This document shows positions 1 through 8,220 of a stretch of 59,679 nt of DNA, piece by piece (position 1 is the first letter of the stretch; each line of letters starts with the position of its first letter). Position numbers and translations under genes: made by a program. The DNA lies in assembly GCF_000622085.1 (NCBI RefSeq), contig NZ_JHWL01000028.1, positions 1 to 59,679 of the forward strand, read 5' to 3'. Under the pieces are notes generated by a model that searched no databases, had not been told where the DNA came from, and saw only the letters and a program-made list of their open reading frames with translations. This DNA is from Butyrivibrio proteoclasticus P6B7. Lineage in GTDB: Bacteria; Bacillota; Clostridia; Lachnospirales; Lachnospiraceae.

Positions 1-73
1 CGATAGAGACTATAGCCTCGAGTATAACTATGTAGTTGATTAAATATTTATTAGTTGATGTGTATTCTAACCA

Positions 74-92
74 GGCGGAGTTATGCTCCGCC
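74..92. terminator. Short hairpin at the IS66 transposase stop codon
   Basis: A perfect 7-bp inverted repeat (GGCGGAG, five-base loop, CTCCGCC) overlaps the transposase stop codon. It could act as a transcript 3'-end stem. There is no clear T-run beyond it on the minus strand, so intrinsic termination is uncertain. Confidence 0.35.
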
Positions 93-1835
93 TAAAATTT
101 CCTTTAGGGTATATGGATTTCCTTCCATCAGTCTGGTAAGAGCCTGAAATGGCGGAACATTGTTTCTGCTGCAGGTATCGATATAGCTTTTTACATCAGC
201 AAAGAAACCTGCATTTTTGATATCTTGATATTGCCCGGATACTTTCTGCTTTACCTTAATACCGCGAAGGCTTCTTTCTGCAAGGTTATTTGTGGGTGGC
301 ACTGAAAAGTCCTTTATCCAGAGGAAGTTACTTTTCTTGAACTTCCTAAGGCGATTTATCAGTTTCCTTTCATCAGACTCATAATATTTGCCCTTTGATG
401 TAGCGAACTGCTCGTCGGCTCTTTTCAGGATTCTATCGATTTCTCCCATGATTGTATAATACCTGGTTCCGAAGGATTCTACGCCATTTTCCACAAGTAT
501 GTTCCGTTCATGAAGTATGCCTGCAAGGTAATCCTTCAACTCCTTTGCCCAGGGATGGTCAGAATAATCGACTATCTTCTGCATATCCCTAGAGAGATGA
601 CCGGAGCATTCTGCATTTTTGAAATGAAAGTCCTTGTTATAATTGACAGTCACATGGTCATGAACCACAGTGGTGTCTGAACCTAGCGCAGCAAGGATAC
701 CATCTTCATCAAGGCTCTTTCGGTCTTTCTTTTTATGTGCGACAAACATAGCGATATGCTCGTTGCCATAAAAACGAACGCAGCATCTTTTGGTATCCAC
801 AAAGATCACGGTGTCATCCCAGTGAAGGATTTTCTGTTTGATGCATTCCAACTTGAGATCAATCATGAACTGTCTAAGACCACGGGATGCCCGTTTTTGA
901 AGCTTACTGATATATCCTTCACTAATGGAAATCCTATTTTCAAGGAAACCATCAACTATCTTTTTAACCCTGTTTATACTGACATAGCCAAGATCCAAAA
1001 GCGCAAGACACATAGCCTGCAGCACGTTTCCGTATTGAACAGGTTCCTTAATTGAGAGCGGAATCGGAGAGTGGACTACATGCCCACAAGAGTTGCATTT
1101 ATAGACGTAGATATAATGGCGCTTTTTGACGAGCTTTACCTCGTAGTCGATAACATCTTTTGTGCGTTTCTCTATAAGTGTAAGGTCATCGCTCCCGCAG
1201 TCAGGACAATTTTTAAATGTGTGCTTTTCGCGGTCAGTAATTTCGCTTTCTGAAAGAGGAGTAAGGGTGTGCTTTTTGTGCCCCGGCTGTCCGCCGCGCT
1301 TCTTTTCGGATTTTACCCGAGAGTTGGGAATTACTTTTTTCTTGCCTATGGGAGTCTGGCTGGTGGGAAGAGAGCTGTTGGTGCCATCAGTATTATTCTT
1401 TGCTTTTTCTTTTGCCAGAGCATCCTTTAGTGCTTCTACCTGAGCTCTTAATTCATCGCTTTCAGAATCTGATGCATCGTTATTTGTCCCAAGTATGGCA
1501 TCCATACGAGACTGGAGTTCGGCGCATTTTTTCTTATACTCAACAAGCTCTTTGGCCATATCTTCCTGATCAAAGACGGAATCCATTGCTTTTGCATCAA
1601 AGTTTTCCGTAATGATAACCTGCCTGTGATATAAATCCTTATATCTTTCCAATTGGTTTTTCAAATGTTGGTTTTCCTGTGTCAGCCTATTGATAGTTCT
1701 GATATTTTGAGCTTTTTCTTCATTGGTGTAAGTTCCTACAGCAAGCTGGTCGAGTTTTTTCTGCAGTTTTCTGTTTTCGTTTTGGAGTTGTAAGTTTTCT
1801 TTGCGTCTATACTCGTAAGCCTGCTCTAAAGTCAT
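81..1835 (-). CDS. tnpC: IS66-family transposase (TnpC-like)
   Basis: This 584-residue protein is the DDE transposase of an IS66-type element. The first ~150 residues are a charged coiled coil. A Cys4 zinc-binding stretch follows (CPDCG ... CNSCG, roughly residues 211-250). The catalytic half contains HWDDTVIFVDT near residue 341, and the C-terminal IS66 signature PTNNLAERSLRGIKVKQKVSG carries the catalytic Glu. Length is close to the usual ~500-550 residues with an extended coiled-coil N-terminus. The gene begins 3 bp after its small upstream partner, so the two are co-transcribed. Classical IS66 TnpA and TnpB partners are absent, as in ISBst12-like members. No frameshift is seen, so the copy looks intact. 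The outer end of the element is not identified and may lie before the window. Confidence 0.93.
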   Translation of the reverse strand: MTLEQAYEYRRKENLQLQNENRKLQKKLDQLAVGTYTNEEKAQNIRTINRLTQENQHLKNQLERYKDLYHRQVIITENFDAKAMDSVFDQEDMAKELVEYKKKCAELQSRMDAILGTNNDASDSESDELRAQVEALKDALAKEKAKNNTDGTNSSLPTSQTPIGKKKVIPNSRVKSEKKRGGQPGHKKHTLTPLSESEITDREKHTFKNCPDCGSDDLTLIEKRTKDVIDYEVKLVKKRHYIYVYKCNSCGHVVHSPIPLSIKEPVQYGNVLQAMCLALLDLGYVSINRVKKIVDGFLENRISISEGYISKLQKRASRGLRQFMIDLKLECIKQKILHWDDTVIFVDTKRCCVRFYGNEHIAMFVAHKKKDRKSLDEDGILAALGSDTTVVHDHVTVNYNKDFHFKNAECSGHLSRDMQKIVDYSDHPWAKELKDYLAGILHERNILVENGVESFGTRYYTIMGEIDRILKRADEQFATSKGKYYESDERKLINRLRKFKKSNFLWIKDFSVPPTNNLAERSLRGIKVKQKVSGQYQDIKNAGFFADVKSYIDTCSRNNVPPFQALTRLMEGNPYTLKEILGGA

Positions 1836-1838
1836 TTT

Positions 1839-2159
1839 TTAGCCCTGTTTTGTCCTTTTTGATTTTAATTCTTTTAGTTCCTGCTTCAGCATTGCGTTTT
1901 CTTCAAGCAGCCGCCTGACTTCATCTTTAAGCCCCTTCATAGTCTTGGGCATTTCATAGTCATCGGGGGATGGAACATAATTAGGACTTCGTTTTTTTCC
2001 GCGACCGTCGGTTGGAATAATTTCCCCTGTTTCTTCGTTTAGCCTGCCTATAAGAGTTCTTTTTGACCGGGATTGTTTCTTTTCTTTGTCCCAAAAAGAT
2101 TTGCATTCATAGACATACGTGATTCCGGATCTTTTATCTTTTTGATGAATTATAGACAT
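1839..2159 (-). CDS. IS66-associated small accessory protein
   Basis: This protein of about 106 residues is basic in its first half (many Lys/Arg around a KRSGITYVYECKSFWDKEKKQSRSKR stretch, residues ~8-33) and ends in a leucine-rich coiled coil (LLEENAMLKQELKELKSK). It sits directly upstream of the IS66 transposase on the same strand, 3 bp apart, and is probably an accessory or DNA-binding partner of transposition. A longer reading frame starts at 2231. The ATG at 2157-2159 is preferred because AGGATG lies just upstream and a promoter covers the extra segment. The exact function is not known. Confidence 0.7.
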   Translation of the reverse strand: MSIIHQKDKRSGITYVYECKSFWDKEKKQSRSKRTLIGRLNEETGEIIPTDGRGKKRSPNYVPSPDDYEMPKTMKGLKDEVRRLLEENAMLKQELKELKSKRTKQG

Positions 2160-2172
2160 GATTTCACATCCT

Positions 2173-2217
2173 ATATCGTCATGTATATAGCATAACACAT
2201 GACGATATTTAATACAA
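2173..2217 (-). promoter_or_regulatory. IS66 operon promoter with operator-like palindrome
   Basis: Read on the minus strand, TTGTAT (2212-2217) and TATGCT (2189-2194) are separated by 17 bp, a credible sigma-A promoter pointing at the accessory gene start at 2159. A perfect 12-bp inverted repeat (ATATCGTCATGT at 2173-2184, ACATGACGATAT at 2197-2208, 12-bp loop) straddles the spacer and the -10. This is the geometry of an operator for autorepression, or of an RNA stem in the leader. Confidence 0.55.
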
Positions 2218-2222
2218 TAGAA

Positions 2223-2264
2223 AAATGCCAAAAAACATAGAAAAAATCTAGGTTTTTGGCATTT
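2223..2264. terminator. Long A/T-flanked hairpin shielding the IS66 promoter
   Basis: AAATGCCAAAAA (2223-2234) pairs perfectly with TTTTTGGCATTT (2253-2264), and a short CTAG-like inner stem extends the pairing. The A-run and T-run flanks would let it terminate transcription from either side. It lies just upstream of the transposase promoter and may block read-through from the neighbouring genes into the insertion sequence. Confidence 0.5.
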
Positions 2265-2472
2265 GATGCTGCGGTGAATTAATGGTTATGTATTTCTCTT
2301 GTGGTGAAAAAATGAGTCAGGGATGCGGATAGGCTGTGAATAGTAACTGATAGGAATAATAGACTAAAAAGCTGTCATTTTTATCGGACTCTTGGTGTGT
2401 CATTAATAGAGTGTAACCTAAAAACTGAAACAGATTTACTGTTTTTCTGTTTTTTTCTAAGGGAGCTACATC

Positions 2473-2592
2473 ATGGGAAGACTACTTTACTGGATTAAAA
2501 AATGCATGCATAGGAACAACAAGTTCTGTAAACACTTCTGTGTCACCTGTGAGTTCTACGAGATCTGCAGGAGAGACGGAGAACTGGATTGA
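2473..2592 (+). CDS. 39-residue cysteine-rich miniprotein
   Basis: This short frame starts at ATG 2473 behind AAGGGAG and ends at TGA 2590-2592, giving 39 residues. It is basic and cysteine-rich, with Cys in FCKHFCVTCEFYEIC (C-x3-C-x2-C-x6-C), which could bind zinc or another metal. It is followed after 15 bp by the next small gene, which has its own GAGAGG site, so the pair looks like one operon ending at the terminator at 2800. I do not recognise the family. It could be a chance frame, but the ribosome site, operon position and Cys spacing argue for a real gene. Confidence 0.5.
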   Translation: MGRLLYWIKKCMHRNNKFCKHFCVTCEFYEICRRDGELD

Positions 2593-2607
2593 AAGAGAGG
2601 TAGCGTT

Positions 2608-2793
2608 ATGTTTTTTGGAAAGAAAGATAAAGATGTCAGACTGACAGATAAGCAGTACAAGGATCTTGTGGGTGGAATGAGTAAGAAAGAACGCAAGGAA
2701 TTTGACCGCCGCCAGGAACAGCTTCGTAGGGATAGGGAAGACGATAGGCTTGATGCGTGGCTGGATTTTGAAGATGAGATGGATGATATGTAA
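2608..2793 (+). CDS. Small charged hypothetical protein (61 aa)
   Basis: This highly charged 61-residue helical protein has a basic middle (KKERKEFDRRQEQLRRDRED) and an acidic tail (LDFEDEMDDM). It starts behind GAGAGGTAG and stops 6 bp before a strong intrinsic terminator. No catalytic or binding motif is visible. Its position, co-directional with the cysteine-rich miniprotein, suggests a two-gene unit. I do not recognise a function. Confidence 0.55.
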   Translation: MFFGKKDKDVRLTDKQYKDLVGGMSKKERKEFDRRQEQLRRDREDDRLDAWLDFEDEMDDM

Positions 2794-2799
2794 AGGGGA

Positions 2800-2833
2800 G
2801 GTACCTATTCTGTGGAGAATAGGTATCTTTTTT
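2800..2833 (+). terminator. Strong intrinsic terminator after the small-gene operon
   Basis: A 12-bp stem (GGTACCTATTCT with AGAATAGGTATC, one G-T wobble) with loop GTGG is followed at once by six T residues (2828-2833). It separates the two small genes from the defence island downstream. Confidence 0.88.
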
Positions 2834-2838
2834 GAATT

Positions 2839-2865
2839 CGATTATAAAGAGGTCGATTATAAAGA
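2839..2865. repeat. 12-bp direct repeat upstream of the XRE regulator
   Basis: CGATTATAAAGA occurs twice, at 2839-2850 and 2854-2865, with a 15-bp period. It lies between the terminator and the presumed promoter of the XRE regulator and could be part of a regulatory site. Function is not shown. Confidence 0.35.
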
Positions 2866-2885
2866 ATTAATGAAAAATTCACTCT

Positions 2886-2933
2886 CACGAACGTGTGAAT
2901 TGTGCGACATGCGAGTGACTATTGTGGTATACT
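2886..2933 (+). promoter_or_regulatory. Candidate promoter and operator of the defence island
   Basis: TATACT (2928-2933) preceded by TGG forms an extended -10 element about 46 bp before the regulator start. No good -35 is seen at 17 bp. Upstream, CACG-AA-CGTG (2887-2896) lies within a longer imperfect dyad (TCAC...GTGTGA), a plausible operator for the adjacent XRE protein. This is a by-eye assignment. Confidence 0.4.
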
Positions 2934-2979
2934 AATAAAGTGTGAAACTGTGCATTTTATGCGGAATAGGAGTGAAATT

Positions 2980-3186
2980 ATGGCAGTATCTTACAAGAAA
3001 TTATTTAAGCTTATGATCGACCGTGATATCAAGAAAAAGGACTTGAAAGATATGACTGGACTCAGCTATGGAACGATTGCCAAATTGGAAAAGGGAAATA
3101 ATGTTGAGATTAGTGTGCTTGATAAAATCTGCGTTGAATTAAAATGTCAGCTTAGTGATATTGCGGAAATTTCATTTGATAGATAA
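2980..3186 (+). CDS. Small XRE/Cro-type transcriptional regulator
   Basis: This 68-residue single-domain helix-turn-helix protein of the Cro/C1 type (HTH_26-like) has KKDLKDMTGLSYGTIAKLEKGNNVEISVLDKICVELKCQLSD covering recognition helix and core, where the second helix pair spans residues ~21-50. The ATG at 2980 is preferred over an upstream in-frame ATG at 2902 because GGAG lies 6-7 bp before it and the homologous domain begins there. It is the first gene of the 30-kb defence island and lies 43 bp before the Mod gene, so it probably controls that operon and itself. Proteins of this type often sit before restriction-modification and other defence genes. Confidence 0.85.
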   Translation: MAVSYKKLFKLMIDRDIKKKDLKDMTGLSYGTIAKLEKGNNVEISVLDKICVELKCQLSDIAEISFDR

Positions 3187-3229
3187 AAGCAGTTTATACA
3201 TATAAGTCTATTTTGATGGAGGAATAATT

Positions 3230-5329
3230 GTGGCAGCGATTCATGATCTATTATCTCAAATACAGGACGAAGCTCTTAGAGAGCGAATTGAAAAAGAAGT
3301 AGATAAACTGGCCAAAACAAAGAAGTTTGGTCTTGTATTCGAACAGCATTTGCCAGAGTGTACACCTTTATATGATATGCCAATAAAAGCTGGCGTAAAA
3401 GTCATGGCGAAAAATACAAGCGAAGATAAAGCCTTTTATGTTGTGCTTAAAATTGACGGGGAAAAAGCTATATGTTGCAGAATCGACAATTCAGAAGAAT
3501 GTGTAGAAAAAGATATTAAAGATTTAGTTCGTGTTGCTGAGTTCGGAGAGGTAATTTATCCATATCTTAAACCAATTGATTCTGTGTGTAACGCACCGGA
3601 TAAAGATGTGTGGCACACATTAATAGAGGCTGATAATTATCATGCGCTGCAATTATTAGAATATATGTATTCAGGGAAGATTGACTGTATATATATTGAC
3701 CCGCCATATAATACTGGCGCAAAAGATTGGAAGTATAACAATGATTATGTTGATGGTAATGATAATTATAGGCATAGTAAATGGTTATCCTTTATGGAAA
3801 GGCGTTTATTGTTAGCTAAGAGACTGCTTAACCCTAAAGATTCGGTTTTGATTATCACTATTGATGAAAAAGAGTACTTGCACCTAGGATGTCTTTTAGA
3901 AGAGCTGTTCCCGGAAGCTAAGATGCAGATGATTAGTACAATTACCAACCCCAAAGGAGCGCCAAGAGTTAACCAGTTCATGCGTCTAGATGAGTATATA
4001 TTTGTTTTACAATTTGGAAGTGCGTCCCCTCAGAAGTTATCTCTATCTGATGATTTTAGATTGAATGCCAAAGATAATAGAGTAAATAAACTAAGGTGGT
4101 CAGGGCTGGCAAAAACTCAGTACACAAGGGAAGGACATCCAAATACATTTTATCCCATATATTTAAGTGATGATATGAGTCACATAGTGGAAATAGGAGA
4201 TCCTATTGGTGTTGGTGTGGATAGAAATTCAATACCTTCAAAGCCAGGATGTATAACGGTTTGGCCAATCAATAAGACATCAGGTGCTGAAGCACAGTGG
4301 AGTTTATCTGCACCAAAATTGAGAGATGCTTTGGCAAAGGGATATGTCAGAGTATCTCAGACAGGATCAGGAGGAATATATTACCTTACATCTGGAGTGA
4401 TAAAACAGGTTGAAAATGGAGAATTCGTTGTTACTGGGCATGCTAGTGATGGTTCAATAATTGTTGATGAATCTGGCTTTGAATATAAGTTTGTTCCAGG
4501 AACGGCGTGGCGTGTGACATCGCATGATGCAACACGATATGGTTCTGATCTGTTGAAATTGCTCATGCCTGATAGAAACTTCCCTTTTCCTAAGTCTCTT
4601 TACGCTGTAGAGGATTGCATAAGATTTTTTGTTTCGGATAAGCCGAATGCTAAAATTTTAGATTTCTTTGCAGGCTCTGGCACAACAGCTCATGCAGTTA
4701 TGTTATTAAATCATTTTGATAATGGGCACAGGATGTGTATTTCTGTAACAAATAACGAAGTTGGAGCTACTGATGAACAAGCATTTATAGAACGAGGCTT
4801 AACACCACTTGATAAAGAATGGAATGATTATGGAATAGCGAAATATTGTACGTGGCCAAGAATAAAAGCAGCAATTACCGGGAAAAATACAGAAAATAAG
4901 CCCATAGAGAACGGAAATTATAAGTTTTTGGAAGAATTTTCAATGTCAGAAGGGCTTCAAGAAAATGCAGTGTTCTTTAAACTGGGGTTTCTTGATAAGA
5001 CATCCGTAGCGTTAGGAATGAGTTTGAAAGAATTAGTTCCATTGTTATGGATGAAAGCAGGGGCAAAAGGAAAGCTTCCGGATGTTGAAACCTGCAATGG
5101 TAAGGATATGCTTGTATTTCATGAAAGCGGATTCGCTATTTTGGCTAATGAAAATCTTTTTGCTAATTTTGCAAAAGAGATAGAGGGGTTTCCAGAGATA
5201 GGAGTTGTATATTTAGTTACTGATTATGAAGTTAACTATCGTATGATGGCTAATAATTTGAGAGGAAGGACGACATTCCAACTTTATAGGGATTACCTAG
5301 ATAATTTTAGGATTAATCATGGAAGGTAA
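3230..5329 (+). CDS. DNA adenine-N6 methyltransferase, type III Mod-like
   Basis: This 699-residue beta-class amino-methyltransferase has catalytic motif IV DPPYNTG at residues 157-163 and SAM-binding motif I (ILDFFAGSGTTAH) much later, near 477-488. This IV-before-I order is typical of type III Mod and related enzymes. The ~250 residues between them hold the target-recognition region. The start is GTG at 3230, behind TGGAGGAA. It is followed 6 bp later by a Res-like helicase, so the pair resembles a type III restriction-modification system. Class 1 DISARM also uses an adenine methylase (DrmMI), so this gene could serve that role. Target sequence cannot be read from the DNA. Confidence 0.9.
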   Translation: MAAIHDLLSQIQDEALRERIEKEVDKLAKTKKFGLVFEQHLPECTPLYDMPIKAGVKVMAKNTSEDKAFYVVLKIDGEKAICCRIDNSEECVEKDIKDLVRVAEFGEVIYPYLKPIDSVCNAPDKDVWHTLIEADNYHALQLLEYMYSGKIDCIYIDPPYNTGAKDWKYNNDYVDGNDNYRHSKWLSFMERRLLLAKRLLNPKDSVLIITIDEKEYLHLGCLLEELFPEAKMQMISTITNPKGAPRVNQFMRLDEYIFVLQFGSASPQKLSLSDDFRLNAKDNRVNKLRWSGLAKTQYTREGHPNTFYPIYLSDDMSHIVEIGDPIGVGVDRNSIPSKPGCITVWPINKTSGAEAQWSLSAPKLRDALAKGYVRVSQTGSGGIYYLTSGVIKQVENGEFVVTGHASDGSIIVDESGFEYKFVPGTAWRVTSHDATRYGSDLLKLLMPDRNFPFPKSLYAVEDCIRFFVSDKPNAKILDFFAGSGTTAHAVMLLNHFDNGHRMCISVTNNEVGATDEQAFIERGLTPLDKEWNDYGIAKYCTWPRIKAAITGKNTENKPIENGNYKFLEEFSMSEGLQENAVFFKLGFLDKTSVALGMSLKELVPLLWMKAGAKGKLPDVETCNGKDMLVFHESGFAILANENLFANFAKEIEGFPEIGVVYLVTDYEVNYRMMANNLRGRTTFQLYRDYLDNFRINHGR

Positions 5330-5335
5330 TAAGAG

Positions 5336-8191
5336 ATGATAAATGAATTATTTCCGTTTCAAAAGATAGCAGTCGAGGACTTAAGAAAGAAAACTGCCAT
5401 TGCTTTAAATAGTTATAGATCATATAAAGTGCCTCAAGTAGTGTCTTTACAAGCACCAACAGGGTCAGGGAAGACAATTATTATGTCAGCGCTTATAGAA
5501 GATATCTATTTTGGGTCGGAGTATTATACAGAGCAGCCGGATGCAATATTTGTTTGGCTATCAGATTCACCTCAGCTTAATGAACAGTCGAAACAGAAGA
5601 TAGATCAAAAAGCAGATAAAATTAGATTTGAACAATGCGTAGTCATATCGGATGATTCCTTTGACCAAGAAGTATTGGATGACGGACATATTTATTTCCT
5701 AAATACTCAAAAACTTGGTAAAGGTGCAAATCTTAGTTATCACTCTGATACTAGGCAATATACTATTTGGGAAACAATCGAAAATACAGCCAAAGAAAAG
5801 TCAGACAGATTGTATTTTATCATAGATGAAGCGCACCGTGGAATGCAAGGACGACAAGCGGGAACAGCGACAACGATAATGCAGCGTTTTATAAAGGGAA
5901 GTGTGGACTTTAATCTTTCGCCTGTCCCGGTAGTGATTGGAATGAGCGCAACAGCGGATAGATTCAACAATTTGGTTGGAGAGACAACATCTACTCTTCA
6001 AAAAACAATAGTTAGTCCTGCGCAAGTTAGGGCGTCAGGATTATTGAAGGATCGAATAGTTATTACATATCCAGAAGATCCGTCAAAGTATAATGATATG
6101 TCTGTTTTACAGGCAGCAACTGATGAGTGGATAGATAAATGTAAACATTGGTATCAGTATACATATGAGCAGCATTATGCAAATGTAAATCCTGTATTAG
6201 TAGTGCAGGTATTGGCTGGAAGTGGATCGAAAGTATCGGATACGGATTTGGATGATGTAATTGCTAAAATTGAAGAGCGGATGAGAGATCACTTTGAAGA
6301 AGGAGAGGTGGTACATACTTTTGGCTCTGTTGGAAATCTTGAGATTAATGGGTTAAATGTTCCTCATATTGAAGCTGCCGATATCGCAGATAACAGAAAA
6401 GTTAAAGTTGTGCTTTTTAAAGAAAACCTTTCAACTGGCTGGGATTGCCCTAGAGCAGAAACTATGATGTCCTTCAGAAAGGCTGAGGATGCTACATATA
6501 TTGCACAGCTACTTGGACGTATGGTGAGGACACCATTACAGTGTCATGTTATGGTAGATGATTCGTTGAATGATGTAAGACTCTTTTTACCATACTTCAA
6601 CAAAGACACTGTTCAAAACGTTATTGATGAGCTTCAAAACTCTGAAGGTGGTGAGATTCCAACTGTAATAGACGGAGAAGCTATGGAGGAACAGGTTTAT
6701 ACTTCATGGACTGTTCATACTAGGAAGAAGAGAGAAGAGAAACAAGTGCCTGGACAGATGAATTTGTTCTTATGGGCAGCTGGCCAGACATCTTCTGATG
6801 TAAATGTATTGCGTGAGGAGGAAGTGCCATACAATACACCAAGAAACAGTGGTACGCAAAGTACTGAAACAAGCAGCGAAAAGGAGACTAACAATAGTGG
6901 TGTAAATACGGATTATAAAGATGTACATCCGCAGCAAGAACCATTGCCAATAATAAATAATCCTGTACAACCAAATGCTGGAACAGAATCTGAGCTTAAT
7001 ATGACATATGAGCAGATGTCATTTGTTCCAGAGCTCGACAGAGAAGCTGTTATAAAGTTCATAAATGAGCAGGGCTTTCTTACTTACATGGTTAAGGATG
7101 TTAGAATTAACAGCTATCTGAAATCTTTACTAAGCTTGGCCGGATTATTAACGCAATACATGATTTATATGAATGCTAATGATGAAGTGAAAAATGAAGT
7201 CACAGATATGATTCGTGACTACGTAACTGATCTTCATAAAAATGGCAAGTATGATGAGCTTGCTAAGCAGGTAATGGAATTTAAGCTTTCTATCCAGATA
7301 TTTGATGTGTTTGGTGAGAGTATAAATAACTATTCGCTTAGCGACTGGTTTATGACTTCAGAGTCTGATCTTGATAGGCAGCTCCGAGCTGCGGATGCGA
7401 GATTAGGTGGTTATGGCTTCCCTATGGTATATGGGCGTAGATTTATCGATTTTGATAATCCCAATGCATTCAAAATAGATTGCATTTTATTTGCTGCTGA
7501 TGATGAGTGTATGGCTAAGCTGAACAAATACGCAGAGAAGAAATTTCATGATTTCAATGATACATATCGTAAGTATGTGGTTTCAAAATCTGAGAAGTGT
7601 AAGAAACAATACAGTGATATTGTTGCGGATGGTGACTTGGTAAGTAAACACAATTTCACTTTGCCAGAGACTATAAGCGCAAAGATGGAAGCTGGTGGAA
7701 AGAAGTATACAGATCATCTTTTTGCTGATGAAGAAGGTGTCGCAACAATAAAATTAAATGGATGGGAAGAGGGAGTGCTTGAAGAAGAGCGCAAGCGCGT
7801 GGATTTTGTATGCTGGCTTAGAAATCCTTCAAGGCAAACATGGTCATTAAGGATTCCTTATGAAATAGATGGGGTAACTAAGCCAACATATCCTGATTTT
7901 GTGATTATCAGAAAGGATGATCAGCTGGGATATGTAATGGATATATTGGAACCACATAATCCAGACTTCAAAGATAACTTAAACAAAGCAAAAGCCTTTG
8001 CCAAATACGCTGAACTTGAAGCGAGAATTGGAAGGATAGAGCTTATTCGGAAAGGAAAAGATGCTGCCGGGAAAGATCGTTTTAAGCGATTAGATATGGC
8101 AAAAGGTGCAATAAGGAATAAGGTCCTTGCTGCTGTAAATAATGATGAATTGGATCATATATTTGACACAGATGGAGTGTTCCAAGACTAA
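5336..8191 (+). CDS. Type III Res-like DEAH helicase with degenerate nuclease tail
   Basis: This 951-residue SF2 helicase of the type III Res family has Walker A APTGSGKT near residues 43-50, Walker B IIDEAHRGMQG near 163, motif III MSATADRF near 204, and motifs V-VI (LSTGWDCPRAE, YIAQLLGRMVRTPL) near 365-400. A Ser/Thr/Asn-rich linker (~485-560) separates the motor from the C-terminal half. The C-terminal region has PDFVII followed by MDILEPH (~860-885), where the active nuclease motif would be PD...(D/E)xK. The lysine appears replaced, so cleavage activity is uncertain. It is translated 6 bp after Mod (GGAAGG site). Role: ATP-driven translocation or cleavage with Mod, possibly integrated with DISARM downstream. 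Confidence 0.87.
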   Translation: MINELFPFQKIAVEDLRKKTAIALNSYRSYKVPQVVSLQAPTGSGKTIIMSALIEDIYFGSEYYTEQPDAIFVWLSDSPQLNEQSKQKIDQKADKIRFEQCVVISDDSFDQEVLDDGHIYFLNTQKLGKGANLSYHSDTRQYTIWETIENTAKEKSDRLYFIIDEAHRGMQGRQAGTATTIMQRFIKGSVDFNLSPVPVVIGMSATADRFNNLVGETTSTLQKTIVSPAQVRASGLLKDRIVITYPEDPSKYNDMSVLQAATDEWIDKCKHWYQYTYEQHYANVNPVLVVQVLAGSGSKVSDTDLDDVIAKIEERMRDHFEEGEVVHTFGSVGNLEINGLNVPHIEAADIADNRKVKVVLFKENLSTGWDCPRAETMMSFRKAEDATYIAQLLGRMVRTPLQCHVMVDDSLNDVRLFLPYFNKDTVQNVIDELQNSEGGEIPTVIDGEAMEEQVYTSWTVHTRKKREEKQVPGQMNLFLWAAGQTSSDVNVLREEEVPYNTPRNSGTQSTETSSEKETNNSGVNTDYKDVHPQQEPLPIINNPVQPNAGTESELNMTYEQMSFVPELDREAVIKFINEQGFLTYMVKDVRINSYLKSLLSLAGLLTQYMIYMNANDEVKNEVTDMIRDYVTDLHKNGKYDELAKQVMEFKLSIQIFDVFGESINNYSLSDWFMTSESDLDRQLRAADARLGGYGFPMVYGRRFIDFDNPNAFKIDCILFAADDECMAKLNKYAEKKFHDFNDTYRKYVVSKSEKCKKQYSDIVADGDLVSKHNFTLPETISAKMEAGGKKYTDHLFADEEGVATIKLNGWEEGVLEEERKRVDFVCWLRNPSRQTWSLRIPYEIDGVTKPTYPDFVIIRKDDQLGYVMDILEPHNPDFKDNLNKAKAFAKYAELEARIGRIELIRKGKDAAGKDRFKRLDMAKGAIRNKVLAAVNNDELDHIFDTDGVFQD

Positions 8192-8220
8192 TTGTTGTAC
8201 TTAAAAGGATTGGAGAGAAG

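Noticed and set aside
735..1612. Plus-strand frames within the IS66 transposase
   Set aside because: They are antisense shadows of an intact transposase and show no domain or ribosome site.
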